Shown piece after piece: positions 25,220-37,330 of a stretch of DNA of 64,000 nucleotides; position 1 is the stretch's first letter, and every line of letters begins with the position of its first letter. The translations under genes were made by a program, and so were the position numbers. Location: the NCBI GenBank assembly GCA_013398275.1, contig VZSE01002364.1:53328-117327 (forward strand), read 5' to 3'. The DNA is from Promerops cafer. Taxonomy: Eukaryota; Chordata; Aves; Passeriformes; Nectariniidae. Below the pieces are notes generated by a model, which did not search any database, was not told where the DNA came from, and worked only from the letters and a program-made list of their open reading frames with translations.

Positions 25220-26929
25220 ATGTTTATTCAGAGCCAGGTACAACCATTTGTCCTTGTGCTGCTGCTTCCATCTGTCAGTTCCCACTGCATGTTTCCCTCC
25301 TATGTCAGAACCATGGTTCACCAAGGGCTTCCTGGGTCACCCTGTTTGCACTGAGCTTTTTTCATGTTTCAAGAAATGACATGACCAAACATACCTATGG
25401 TGTTCATGTTGCATCATCTTGAGATGATTTCAGACATGACACTTGGCTTTACATTGCTAAAATTCCACCTTATCATGAAACCCTCAGGCTGATGTTTTCA
25501 TATTGAACTGAAACACTGTAACAGACCATTAATATATAGCAAAAATCGTAATAGCAAAAAGAGATCATTCCGTTAAAAACTGGCACACTGTTTCAAAGGA
25601 CACCTTTTAATTGCAAGCACATCTTAAATAAGTGTTTATGGTGATAGATGAAATTATGAGATTGCAAATATGCTGTCAAAAGATAAAGGCAGGAATGCTC
25701 TGTGCAGTGTTGTGCTCATGGCCTCAATTTTTGAAGAATTGAGACCCACCTCATGTCCAAGAATGGGATTGTTGATTAAAACCTGGATGATACAAGGAGA
25801 ACATCAAATTTACAGTAAAAGAAAGCTGCCACTGATGTGAATGACAATATTGTGATTTTGGGGCTGGCAGGATGAGCAAATAACAGATGCACAAACGTCT
25901 TTAATGTTTTATGAGGCCTTGAAGGATATTTCCAAACCTGTCAGGCTTGGAATTTTCATGTGAGGATTCCCCATCTGGCACTGAGAGCTATTGTAGAGAG
26001 GAAAAGAAAATGGCAATATTTTTAACATCACTCTTAATGTAACATCCTCAGTGGGCTCTTCATGGAGCTGAACATTAGGATCTCTGTCACGCTGTGCCCA
26101 TTGGATATGGCAGAGGCTGGGCTGTCCCTGGCTGTCACATGTGGAAGAATAGGACATGGCCCAATGTAACAGGGCCACTTGATGGGGTTTCTGGGCAGTT
26201 AAACGAGAAAACATCACTGCAACTGTGTTGGGAATTTACCAGACAAGGTCTTGCTAGAGGCCACATCAGGATAGGCAGAGAAAAGATACTTGTATTTTCA
26301 TTGTGTAATTTGCCACGTATTCCAGTAAGCAGAGTATTTCCACATGTGTGCACAGAAATGCCAAAGAACACAAACTCCTCTCTTGCTGCAATTCCCATCC
26401 TTCAGGTGAGATCTCACTCTTCTTGACTTGAGAAAGGAGCTAGAGAAGGAGAAATTTGATTTTCAGGTATGTCACTCAACTAAGTAAAACTCAAATCATG
26501 AGTAGTCTGAGAATGAAAAGGAACATCACATACTGTAATGTAGAAGTATTCTGATTTTTCTTGCCTTCAGTTGAGTCCCTTAACACAGGATTTACAGACC
26601 TGAAGCTTACATGTCAAGCACTAAGCATGCTGCTTTGTACCAGGGTATTACTGCAGAGTACTGTTGGCGATGACAAAAAGACTTCTTTTTCTGCAGAATA
26701 GTGGAATTTTACTCTCACAATGTCTCCTGTGCAGTGGAAATAGGTGCAGATACAAAGGGATGCTCTTGGCTACGAAAAGTGGAAACAGAAAAGGGAAAAC
26801 TCATGGGCAGTTGGTCCGTTCAGGGCGCTGCAGAATTTCTCAGAGCGCAGGGAAGTGCTGGCCACCAGTTTCTTTGACAGATCATCATTTGCATCACACT
26901 TACACAGGAAGCATTTAATCTCTTAACCA
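25220..26929. other. Spacer between the two CpG islands
   Basis: About 1.7 kb without repeats, exons or RNA genes that I can recognise. If the two islands fire outward, this is the intergenic spacer. Confidence 0.55.
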
Positions 26930-27625
26930 GTCACCAGCATTCCCGTGGGTTGTGCCCGGGGAGATTCCCTGTGCCCGGGCTCTGGCTGACATTGGCCCCC
27001 AGACGAGGAGAGCCTCGGCTACCGGGAGCGCAGCCGCAGCCGGCGGGCCCAGGGCTGCCGTGCTCCATCTTCCACCCGAGCCTGGCGCCCTGGCACAGGG
27101 CACCACTCGCGTTTCTCCTTCTCCAAGAGCCCAGCCGGCCACAGGAGGCACGTTCTCCTCCGGGCTCCTTTCCACAAGAGCAGCCAGACCCGCGGCCGGG
27201 GCGCACCCGCCCTTCCCGAAGCGCCGAGCCGTCCCGCGGAGACCGCTCTGGTTACGCTGCCGGGCCCCTCCGGCCCCGGCCCCGCTCCCCTCCCCCCGGC
27301 GCGCGGTACGCTCCGCCCCCGGCCGGCACTTGACGGACGGGCGGAGGAGCCAATGGCGTGCGGGGCACGTGCGCGCAGCAGCCAATGGGTGTCGGCGGGC
27401 GGTGCGGGNNNNNNNNNNNNNNNNNNNNNNNNNNNNNNNNNNNNNNNNNNNNNNNNNNNNNNNNNNNNNNNNNNNNNNNNNNNNNNNNNNNNNNNNNNNN
27501 NNNNNNNNNNNNNNNNNNNNNNNNNNNNNNNNNNNNNNNNNNNNNNNNNGGGAAGGCCGCGGGTCGCGGTGCCGCGATGCGCTGCGGGTCCGCGCCGCGT
27601 TTCACGGCCTTTCTCCGTCCGGTTA
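26930..27625 (+). promoter_or_regulatory. ELAVL1: CpG island, probable ELAVL1 promoter and first-exon region
   Basis: A GC-rich, CpG-dense block stands out from AT-richer flanks and is interrupted by an assembly gap. Just before the gap are two CCAAT boxes in the same orientation (27350-27354 and 27382-27386), an E-box CACGTG (27366-27371) and a GC box (about 27311-27320). No TATA box is evident, as expected for a housekeeping gene. The island lies about 9.7 kb before the first coding exon with no other island between them, which fits a non-coding exon 1 and a long intron 1. The transcription start and exon 1 donor cannot be placed; they may lie within or just after the gap. That this island serves ELAVL1 is inferred from position. 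Confidence 0.75.
27409..27549. other. Assembly gap (141 N)
   Basis: An unbroken run of N sits inside the CpG island, immediately 3' of the second CCAAT box. Gaps of this sort are common in GC-rich bird promoters that sequence poorly. The missing bases may include the ELAVL1 core promoter or non-coding exon 1. Any open frame drawn across them has no meaning. Confidence 0.99.
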
Positions 27626-29577
27626 ATGGCCTCATCTTTCATGTTTATTTTTCCCGTGTCTGTGCGGACACATCTTTTAAATCTCCCACGTTGGTTAGGA
27701 CTGGCACGTCCTGGTTGACTGGCGGTACCCGAAGGTCTGTGCCAGCGCGGTCAGTGCTGGTTGGCATCAGTGCTGGCAGCGGGTCCGGTGCTAGTGTGGC
27801 GAGTGCTTGGAGCCGCAGGAATCGTGGCTAAAGCAGCAGCCACTGTTGTTTGTGCTCGTGGGAGCAATTCAGAGCAGAGCGTTTGCTCAGTTTTAGCGGT
27901 TGGAAGAGGTAGGACTATCCTAGGGGCAGTTTCACGGCAGTACGCACGAGGGCTGGGACAGCCGTGGGGAGGCGAGTGCTCCTGCCGGGTTCTGCACTGC
28001 TGGGAGCGCAGGAGCGTTTGTTGGGCACGGAGTTGTATCCGAGACTTGCTGGGAAAGGTTTGTTGCGTGAGGACTTGCACTGGTATCCTGTGATCACTTA
28101 ATGAGACATCTGTGGAAAACAAGAGAGGAAAGAGTTGCGAAGGGTAGGGGTTAATTCCTTTTGTTAATGCATGTTGTTGTTATATTTGATCACTTTTTGA
28201 GGTCTTTGTATTTTTGTTCATTTTATTCCCTGATGATGGGTGTTGACTGCTCATATTGCTCCACTCTCACCTCTTTTATGCGCTGTTGTTTCCCTGTACT
28301 CATGTTTTAATCACTTTTTTTCTGGAGCTATGTGAACAAGTTGTATTCCCCCATTACAGCTAGGATGATGTACATGTTCCATAGTCTTTATCAAACCTGT
28401 AGAGTTGATGGGATTTCTTAGATTCCTGTTGAGTCCTGGGTTATGTCTAAGTGCATGATGAATAATAAAATCAAGAGTCCTGAGCCTGTAAGTCTGTGCT
28501 GCATGAGATGTTACTGTGAGTGTCCCGTTTTTTGTTCTGAAGCAGAGTAACTGTGTGTATAATGATCCCAGTGCTCCTGTGGTTTCCATGATTCAAGGCG
28601 CTCAGCGGTCCGGAGTTACAGCTGTGGTTGCAGTAGGCTCTCTCCAGGCCTGATTGGAATATGAACAGGAACATCTTAAGCTGGTGCAGTTGTTACATGT
28701 GTTGTACAGTGAGTTTATAGCCCTGCTGTGGGTGGTTCTGCAGGACCAGATGAACTCCTTAGGGAGTTGTCTTGTGCAGTACCAAGTTTGTGAGAACAGC
28801 AGCAGCAGTAAGCACAGTCTGAATGGAAATGTGAATGTTGTGTGTAGCAGCTTACATATCTTGTTGAACAGTGTCTGGTGCTGACATGAACTTAATGTGA
28901 AATGTGCTCTATGCTCTGAATTCAAGCACTATTTTCTTTCTGTTTCTTGGATGTTCTATCACTTTCTTTCCCTGGAAAAAGCCCTCCTTGTCTTGACCTG
29001 AGACATGCCATTTTACTTTCAGAATCCATCTCTTTCAGCTGTTGTACTAGCATACTTTCGAAGCTTTGGTCTCTGTCTTGTTTCTTGCTTATTTGTTGTG
29101 AGCTCTCTGAATTGATTCCCAAAGTTATTGGCTCTCACTCTGACCACGTGGATAAGAGGCCTGTGAAGTTAGTAGACTTTTAGTCACCAACTTTAGAAAG
29201 CTCAAACTTGCTATGTTTTTGGACTTCAAGAAGAAGTTTAGAGAAGCTGTTCTTTCTGCACTTCCAGCTACTGCAGAAGCAGCCTGGAAGGCATTTAGGG
29301 AGAATGACAGAGTTCAGCAAAGGAGAGGTGATAAATTTTGACTTGTGCTGAAAATGATCAGGGCACTTCTCCTGTCTGATGTGCAGTTCTGTATTCAGGC
29401 ACCTGCAAGCTTCAAACTGCTGGCCTAAATGATCCATTTGATTATACAACCTCGTTATATGTAGGTGATGTATGCAAAAATAGATTTTAATTTTTTTTTT
29501 TTTTTTGTCTGAGGAGGTAGGTGGAAATAAGCTGTACTGAAAAGGTGGAGACATTTTTCATGTGTGTGGGTTTGCTG

Positions 29578-29610
29578 CCTTGTTGTTGTTGTTGTTGTTT
29601 GTTTTGTTTT
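29578..29610 (+). repeat. (TTG)n simple repeat
   Basis: Short TTG trinucleotide run passing into TTTTG units in ELAVL1 intron 1. A run of 16 T lies about 90 bp upstream (29491-29506). Confidence 0.95.
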
Positions 29611-30231
29611 TAGTGTTAATAGCAGTGGCATAGTACTGCAAAGGTATTATTTTCCTATCTCCTACTGCTTCCATGGGCTCCATGTAGGAACACAGCAGCA
29701 AACCACAGTGTCTCACTGGGCCTTCAGAGATGGATTTCCAGCTAGTTGTTTTGGGCTGGTGAACAAGTTGCATGCTGTTTTTTCCTCCTGCTATTCACTT
29801 GCCTTCCTGCCCCATCAAGGTGAAAGTATCTGAAGATGGGTCCGTGTTATCCAAAGTTGGATCAATGTGTGGAGCAGCTGTTGTCAGAAAGTGTCTGGAA
29901 TCTACAGTTATGTCCACTACTTCTCATCTCCTGCCCTCTCCCTCAGAAAGGAATCATTCCCTCACAGCACGGTTGTCTCCAGATGTCTTTTGTGTAGGTG
30001 AAAAAATTGCCAAAGGCAATTTATAGACTGACACTATCTAGGAAAAGGAAGATAATAAATTATTTCTTTCTTTTTGAAGATCTGTTTATCATAAATCTGT
30101 TTTTTTTTTAAATACCAGTGCAGAAGGTGAGGTAGTCCAGGCTGCACAAAGTTATTTGCTGTCTTCTTCCTTGCGTAAAAACTTGGTGGTGTTAACTGGC
30201 AGCATCTTCGACCCAGTGGCAAACAACTGTG

Positions 30232-30323
30232 GGATCACAGAATCCCAGAACACCCCCAGCTCTCCCAGCCTGGCTCCAGGGCAGAGGGGCTCCAGCCCTT
30301 GGAGCATCTCCGTGGCCTCTTGT
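30232..30323 (-). mobile_element. CR1 fragment with internal deletion
   Basis: The reversed 3' tail (ATCACAGAATCCCAGAA) is joined directly to a segment (CACCCCCAGCTCTCCCAGCC...) that lies about 350 bp further in other copies. In ELAVL1 intron 1. Confidence 0.82.
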
Positions 30324-32567
30324 GCTGAAAAGTGTATTGTGCTGCTTGGAGGGTGTTGATGTGAAACTCTGAGCAGAGCCTGGTATCCTCTGTCTGTCAG
30401 GGCTGGCTGTTAACCTGGGAAGATGGGGAAATCTGGATCTGGCAGCAGATGTTCAGTGTTGCGGCCGCAGGTTTCTGATTGCCCTTGTTCCTTCAGCTCA
30501 AGCTGAGAGGGGCCCCAGTCCCTGCTGTGTGTTGGACCAGCAGCGGATGGCAATTATGGCCAGCCTGTATCTGATGTCTGACAGATGATGATTAATTTTG
30601 TTCCCAGGAATTGAGTGTAGTTCATCAGACTGGTAAAGTCATTGCTCTGAAGAATGCAGCTTATTTTTTTTGTCTCAAATGCTTTTGTTTCTGAATGGCG
30701 ATACAAGCATTGACAAAAACACCTCGATGATATTATTATATGGACATGAATATAAACAACTAAGGGAGGCATTTAAAACCCTTCCAGACAAATTTGATTG
30801 CTAAGGAACATCTAAAACTGCTTTGCTGAAATATTAAAATTATGACAGTTGACATTTGTTAGACCAAAAATGTGCTCAAAACTAAGTTTATGCCCAGTGT
30901 TTTTAAAACAACAACAACAACAAAAAAAAGAGCTTAAAATATGTTGTACTGAAATGAGTGATTCAGCATGTGGAAATAGAATTTGTGGAAATGCAGCAGC
31001 AGATTTTAATAATGGCCGCTTCTGGTGCTGAGCTATTTTTACTGGCAGAAGTGTTGGAATCTTGGGTGCAGTCAAGCTGAGGAGAACAAGGGTAATGTTC
31101 CTCATTTCAGGTGTGCAAAGGGGAAAAGAATCAAAGGGATGAGATCTGTTACCTCTGGAAAACCCAAAACCTTGGCAAGTAGAAAGGGTTTGCTTTTTTC
31201 TCTCATACACTGTATAAATGCTGTTCTTGAATTTAAGAGACAATCTGGATTTTGTGATTTCTCCTTCCCCCCAAATGGCTTTTGATGTTTGGTCAAGATT
31301 TTATGGGAATTTGAAGGAATAGTGCAGGAATGCATGGTGAGTCAAATACCAACAGGGCTTGCACTGCATTGTCCTTGTCCTGTGGTCTGTGTGTTCATGG
31401 AGAGGTCTGTGCTCATGGGGTGCAATATGCAGAGCTGTTGGGGACATGAAAAGAGTTTGTATAAAGAATAAAAGGTGTTTTCTTGTAGATTATGGGGAAA
31501 TGCTCTGTGATGTAGAGAGGTCTGGATTAAGTAATTGAGAGAGATGTGTTCTGACTGTGGAGTGCTAGGAAACTTTCTTTTTCTTGGGAGGCAGGTAGGC
31601 CTAGGGGAGGGTTTTCTGTTGGTCTGGCTGTTGAGATGAAACTTACTCTGTTCCTTACAGTGATTTCAGAGAAGCAAGTGTGTTGCTTTTTCTTCCCCCA
31701 GCGTCTGTCCTGCTCTGTTGCGATTAAACTCTTGCTTCTCAATCCTGGCATGACAGCTGCCTGCAAAGCAAGTTTTTGCATGACAACACTGTTGGACAGT
31801 TCTTGAAAACTGTTTTCCTGAAGCAGTTTAAATTCATGGAGGCTCTTCAGGCCCTTCTCCATGTGTGGCATTGGTTTTGACACGTGTTCCAGCCTGAACA
31901 TCTCAGCACCTCTGCACCTGCCTTCTGGATTGGTTTGGCACTTGCCTGAATGTAGTAGTGTCCTTTTTGTTCTGTTTCAGGTGTGGTCTCCAAGAAAAAG
32001 CTCAGCAGCTGAAGACAAGATTGTTGTCTCTTAGTCAGCCCTGACTCTTGGGGAGGAGGCATGTCAACAAATATCCCTGTGCTGGAGAAACAGAAGGGCT
32101 CTAATAAACTTGAGGTTCTACTTTAAGCACCCCATTTAGATTCTTAAGTACACAGGTAGAGCTCAAGAATAAGCCTATGAGACTGAAGTGCAAGTTGATG
32201 AAACAGCTCATGGACAGAACTCTGCAGCATCACTGTTTCCAGGGTTCCTGTTCATTTACCACTGACAACACCAACAAGGAGATTTCACCAGTTCAGGGAC
32301 TCTGTCAGGCACTGTCCACTGAAGCCCTTCCTGTATAGTGTCCTGGGTGATGCTGACTTGCACTTCATTGCATAGAAAGAAGGAGGTTTTGGGTGAGTAG
32401 CTGGGTCAGCAGCCTCAGGTCTGCTGTGGTTTAAGGACCGTGCTGTACTCACTGTGACCCATTCCCAGTGCTCCAGTCAAGGTGCCAAGAGCTCTGTGCC
32501 ACAGAGCTCATTGATCCAGGAAGAATTTTCCATCTTAAGTTCTGCACTAGCTGATCCGTCATCCATT

Positions 32568-33080
32568 CCACCCAAAGAGCTGCCTCCATCTCTGGGGACC
32601 CCAGCACAAGGAAGACATGCATCTGGTGGAGTGAGACCAGAGGAGGCCACGGAGATGCTCCAAGGGCTGGAGCCCCTCTGATCTGGAGCCAGGCTGGGAG
32701 GGCTGGGGGGGCTCACCTGGAGAGGAAAAGGCTCCAGGGAGAGCTCAGAGGCCCGTGCAGAGCCTAAAGGGGCTCCAGGAGAGCTGGAGAGGGACTGGGG
32801 ACAAGGGATGGAGGGACAGGACCCAGGGAATGGCTCCCACTGCCAGAGGGCAGGGTTAGATGTGATATTGGGAAGGAATTGTTCCCTGAGGGGTTGGTGA
32901 GGCGCTGGCACAGGGTGCCCACATCAGCTGTGGCTGCCCCATCCCTGGAATTGTTCCAGGCCAGGTTAGGCAGGGCTTGGAGTACTCTGAGATAGTGGAA
33001 GGTGTACGTGCCTGTGGCAGGGCGTGGAATGAAATGGTCTCTAAGGTCTCTTCCAACCCAACTATCCTGGGATTCTGTGA
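32568..33080 (+). mobile_element. CR1 retrotransposon 3' fragment
   Basis: About 510 bp ending CTGGGATTCTGTGA, aligning with the 6.7-7.4 kb and 50.7-51.2 kb copies. In ELAVL1 intron 1, sense orientation. Confidence 0.9.
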
Positions 33081-34311
33081 GCATCTTTTTAGGTGTCTAC
33101 ATGTGAATTTGTGACCTCAGTAGTGGTCTGGTGCCTTTTTAGTCCTGTGAACAAGGTGAAGGTAGACAAAGCCTCTTGCCTGATGTTGAAGACGGACTGT
33201 TCTTCTTGCCAGTGTTCTTGTTTCACATGATCTCCACAGATCCATACAGGTCTTCCTTCTTAGCAAACACCTTGCAGTGAAATAATTAATAGCAGTGATT
33301 CCTAGAATTCTGGACAGAGATACAGAGTGTCATTGGGAAAAAACTTTTATTGGTCTGTTTCCAGAACTACTAAACCTGTAGGATCTGGTGCGCTTTGGTG
33401 AGAAGGTGATTGTCATGGTCAGTGCAACATTTCTGCAAATAATGCTCATGAGAGCTTTTCAGTTCAGTCCTAGGAGTGCTGGCCTGGCTGAGGGTGCCTG
33501 AGCAGTCGTTGGCACAGGTGGTAAGTGTTGAGCGGCATGGATTTGAGCACCTCTAGAATTAGTGGAAGATTTGGGCACAGCACATATGGTTCCCTTTGTT
33601 GCTCTGTGCACCCTTGGCATTGTAAGTTTTAAGGCATCTTACCCAAGGAAGAACATGGCTGCTGCCTTTTCAAACGAGCTTCTGCAGCACTGGGTTATTT
33701 TAAAAAAAATTGTCATTTTAGCAAGTGCAGTGGAACCTAGTCTTAAAGATTTAGTTTTTTGGGACATAAAAATGAAGGCCTGTTTTGGAAAGGTTGCAAA
33801 CTACTAGTCTCTTTTCAGTCAGCCTTCCCAAATGGAGCTGTTGGGCCTTCTTGCCATCTTTGACCTGTCCACTGGGAACATAAATACATTCAGTCTTTTG
33901 ATTTATGTCATTGTGGATTGGCAAACATCAGTTAATGAATTTCTAGATGCAAATTGGTGTCTAGGCCTGGTTCTCAAATCTGGAATATTTACTGATAGAA
34001 ATGGATTGTTATCTCTTTGATAAAGAAAGATCAGGACATTCCCTCAGCATATTTCAGTGAGAGCAGAATAAAAACTTGTTTTCCAGTGTAGTGTTGCTTG
34101 TTTCATCCATCCTATCTCATAGCTCCTTTTCTTTTTGGAAATCTTTTCAGTATGCAGAGGTTACAATTCTTCAGGGGCTCTTTTTAACTTTGCTGGCATG
34201 AGAACTGTTCACCTGTTGAGGAATACACCTGGTGTGGGTGGGCAGCAGCAGTGTGAGCTGCAGGTTGTTCTGGGAGGGGGCTCTTCAACTGTCACAGGCT
34301 TGGGGCCATGA

Positions 34312-34379
34312 CCGTTTCCCTGGGGAGCCTCTTCCAGAACCTTTTCCTAATATCTAACCTAAACCTCCCCTGACACATT
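34312..34379 (-). mobile_element. CR1 remnant
   Basis: A short diverged piece with the CR1 signature CTTTTCCTAATATCTAACCT followed by AAACCTCCCCTGACAC. No tail is present. Confidence 0.65.
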
Positions 34380-34434
34380 GAGAAGACCCTGGGCTAAACA
34401 TCAGCATCAGGATGGGCACAGCCGAGGGGGGCTT

Positions 34435-34479
34435 TGTGGAAGCAATGGAAAACCACATAGGAGGGAAGCCCTTTTTGTC
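34435..34479 (+). repeat. 45-bp repeat of unknown origin, left arm of an inverted pair
   Basis: Matches the reverse complement of 35928-35972 at 44 of 45 positions. It starts TGTGGAAGCAATGGAAAACC and ends GCCCTTTTTGTC. Flanking bases are unrelated, and it is not CR1. Confidence 0.9.
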
Positions 34480-35927
34480 CCTCCCCAGAGGCACCAGCTC
34501 GAGCTGTTCTGTGTCACTGCACCACAAAGGAACTGGAGTCTGGGAGCGTGCTGTGGGAGACCTGGGGCCGAGCTGGTGAGAGGAGCTGGTCTGACTGGGG
34601 GACTGTGGGGTGTGTGGGGAGTCACATGGGGCCTGTGGGGTCACTGGAGCCACTGCTGTGAAGGGGCTTTGGTCCCAGCAGTGCCGGTCTGGGGCGGTGC
34701 CAGTGGGACCCCCAGAGTGGCATCAGACCTGTCGAATGGGGGAGTTTCCTTAACACCTCACCAGCAGAGGAGGTGGTTTCCCACTAGCTTCCAGGCTGGC
34801 TGGACAGGGTTGGTCCTGCAGCAAGCAGATTGTGTAAGTGCTCAGCAAGAGATTAGGAAGAAAGAAGCATCTTCTCTCTCAGTGTTCTGCTCCTTTAGCT
34901 CTTCACTGTGCCTTTATTGCTCCTGCATGCTTGGTTCCTGGTATCCCCTGGAAACGTTTGCCAGGCCTGTATGCAAGGGCTTCCTATGTTTGCTTTCCAA
35001 AAGCCTGAAGAAAAGCAGGTGGGAGCTTCTTGCCACCTTCTAATGGCTCTGAATCGGCACTGCCCCAGGCACTGCTCGAGTATCCTGGGAGCTGTAGACT
35101 GTGAGTATTGCAGACAAGTTAGGGGATGTGGGACAATGATGGAAAGTCAGTAGCCACATGCCAAGCTCTTGTCAATTCTGCTTTATGCCAAATATAAGTG
35201 TAGTAACTTGCCATCATGGTGTGCTGGGAAGGTTTCTCTGGTATCTGACTGTGGCGCCTCCTTTTCAGGCAGCAGATACACCCTGGAGAATTAAAAAAAA
35301 ACCCCTAAGACTCTGGTCTTTTAAGTGTCTGTTCTTGAAATCATTACAATATATTGCAATCTCTTAATCTCAGCAGTAGGAAGGATTTATATCATAAATA
35401 AATGGCAATGAAGGGCAAATTTGGTTAAAATTAATGGAATTTTAACTTTTTCCTCTTAAAGGTGGAAAAATCTCAACATTTCTTTGTTTACTAAATGTTC
35501 TAGTTGTGCTGTACAAATTGCTCTCGTCCACATATTGCTGTATTCTGCTTGTAGGGCTTGAATTTTGTAGAGGGCAAAGGCCAGCAAAGTTGCCTTCTAT
35601 TCAAATAATTCTGAAAATGTGTGTTACGTGGTTTTATAACTTAGACATGGTGACCACAGATGGTTCAGCTGTTTGAGTGTTGTTTGCCAGAACAGGAAAC
35701 TTCTCTGAGATTGTGCTCAGCACGTTCTGACAGAGCCAGGAGGGAACGTGTATTTAATGGCAGAATTTGCAGTACAACTGAGATGACCTAGCAGCTTAAA
35801 AATTGTCTGCTGAGGGGAGTCTCTTCTCCCGCTTCCAGCTTTGCAGTGCCTCCCCCTGCTCTCCTATCCTGTAGCATTAACTGGTGCTTATCTTGCTGCA
35901 AGGAAAGCAGATTAAAACTGCTGACAT

Positions 35928-35972
35928 GACAAAAAGGGCTTCCCTCCTGTGTGGTTTTCCATTGCTTCCACA
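35928..35972 (-). repeat. 45-bp repeat of unknown origin, right arm of an inverted pair
   Basis: Reverse-complement partner of 34435-34479, about 1.45 kb away in ELAVL1 intron 1. The one difference is T/C. Confidence 0.9.
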
Positions 35973-37330
35973 GTACAGACTGGTTATCCCAGTCTGAGTC
36001 TCTCCCGTGGGCAGAGGGTGCTGGAGTGGGCTTGTGTTGACACTTGAAACACAAAGACGGGGGTAGAACCTGATCTGTGGGTGAAGGGGAGCAAGAGCCA
36101 CCAGCTCTTAATGCTTCAACACATACTGAAAAGATAAAGATTCAGTTCAAATCCATACTGTGTTAAATCTCAAATTAGCGTAAGTCTTCTCATGGTTTAT
36201 TCTATAATGATGTGCTCAGGTATTTGTTTAAAAATTTGACCTTCACTGTCAGACATGGATTAACAGCAGCTGCTGGTGAAGGGCCTGGAAGTCCCTTCAT
36301 GCAGGGAGCATTCCCTTTCCAGATTGAGGATTTCTGGTTGCGGTTTCTGACTTCTTTCATTGTTCAGCTTCTGGCTGTCAGTAGTGGTGCAGTCCCTGGA
36401 AAGGCTTATCCCTTAGCAGATCCAGATCTGTAGATCCTGTTGCAGAAACAGGGTTTAGATATCCTGATTTTGACTATTTCAAAGTAGTTGAAGTGCTTGA
36501 AAAACCAGGATTCCAGCGAGCCATGAGCAGCTTGAGTCTGGTGTGAGTTTTAGTTGTAGGTCAACTAAAACATCAGGATTCAGTCCCTGATGGTGGATTG
36601 AGGCAGAGAGTATCTTCCTGTGATAGGAATTCTGGATATTTTCTCAAGGCATTCTTTAAAAAGCTGCGAAAATAGAAACTCTGTCAAATAGTCAATATGT
36701 CCCCAAGTCAGTGTGCAGCACAGACTCATCAGTTTCATACACACAGTTAAGCAGCACCAAAGGCAGCATTAAACAGTAACAGGCCTTGAGGTGCAGGATG
36801 GACAATGTTTACAGGGGAAAACATTCAGAAAATTAATAGTCCCCAGTTGAAACACTGAACTGGCTCAGATCTTGCTGCTTCTTGTCTCTCTATCTGAAAG
36901 AGTTCTGGGCATAAGGTTGGAATTCAGGTTGAGGTGGCAGTTTGGTTGTGGCTGGTCAATTACCTGGGCCTGGGGGACCTGATTTTTACCTTGGCCGTGG
37001 GGAATACTTTGGTGTTTACAGGAATGTCTTCAAAATCTATCTTGATCCTTTTATTAATGTAAAAAAATAGAAATCTTGAGGAGCTCTTTAATGGTACACA
37101 GTTCTGTGAAATGTCGTGTTTGTGCTTTTGAAAGAATGAATTGTTACGGAATTTTCAACAAATAGTGGTTTGTTTTCTGAGTTGAAAAAATGCATTGCTG
37201 AAGCAGCAGCTTGTTCTCAGTTTCTTAAATAAACATTCAGACTTATTTCAGGTGGAGGAAGTTTGGTTTGTGGAAATGTGAAGATCTAAACCTCACTGAG
37301 GATTTTTTCACTTTGCAGATATATTGTAAA

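Larger units (their letters stand above)
27626..37318 (+). other. ELAVL1: Probable ELAVL1 intron 1
   Basis: T/G-rich sequence between the CpG island and the first coding exon (28201-28260 has 30 T, 13 G, 9 C, 8 A). It holds CR1 copies at 30.2, 32.6 and 34.3 kb, a TTG repeat, an AAC/A-rich run at about 30908 and the 45-bp inverted repeat pair. No further coding exon was seen. The exact 5' limit is unknown because exon 1 was not located. A good-looking donor (GAAGAG|GTAGGA) at about 27907 is one possible end of exon 1. Confidence 0.65.

Noticed and set aside
26952..27642. Long open frames on both strands across the CpG island
   Set aside because: They cross the 141-base N run and consist of GC-rich promoter sequence. 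They carry no recognisable protein.
34378..35043. 221-codon + strand open frame in ELAVL1 intron 1
   Set aside because: It has no ATG at its beginning, no recognisable domain, begins next to a CR1 remnant and lies within an intron. Only the 45-bp repeat in it is of interest.
37268..37330. Possible N-terminal extension upstream of the ELAVL1 start codon
   Set aside because: The frame continues upstream only through the intron and a clear CAG acceptor at 37318. The ATG at 37331 gives the exact HuR N-terminus.
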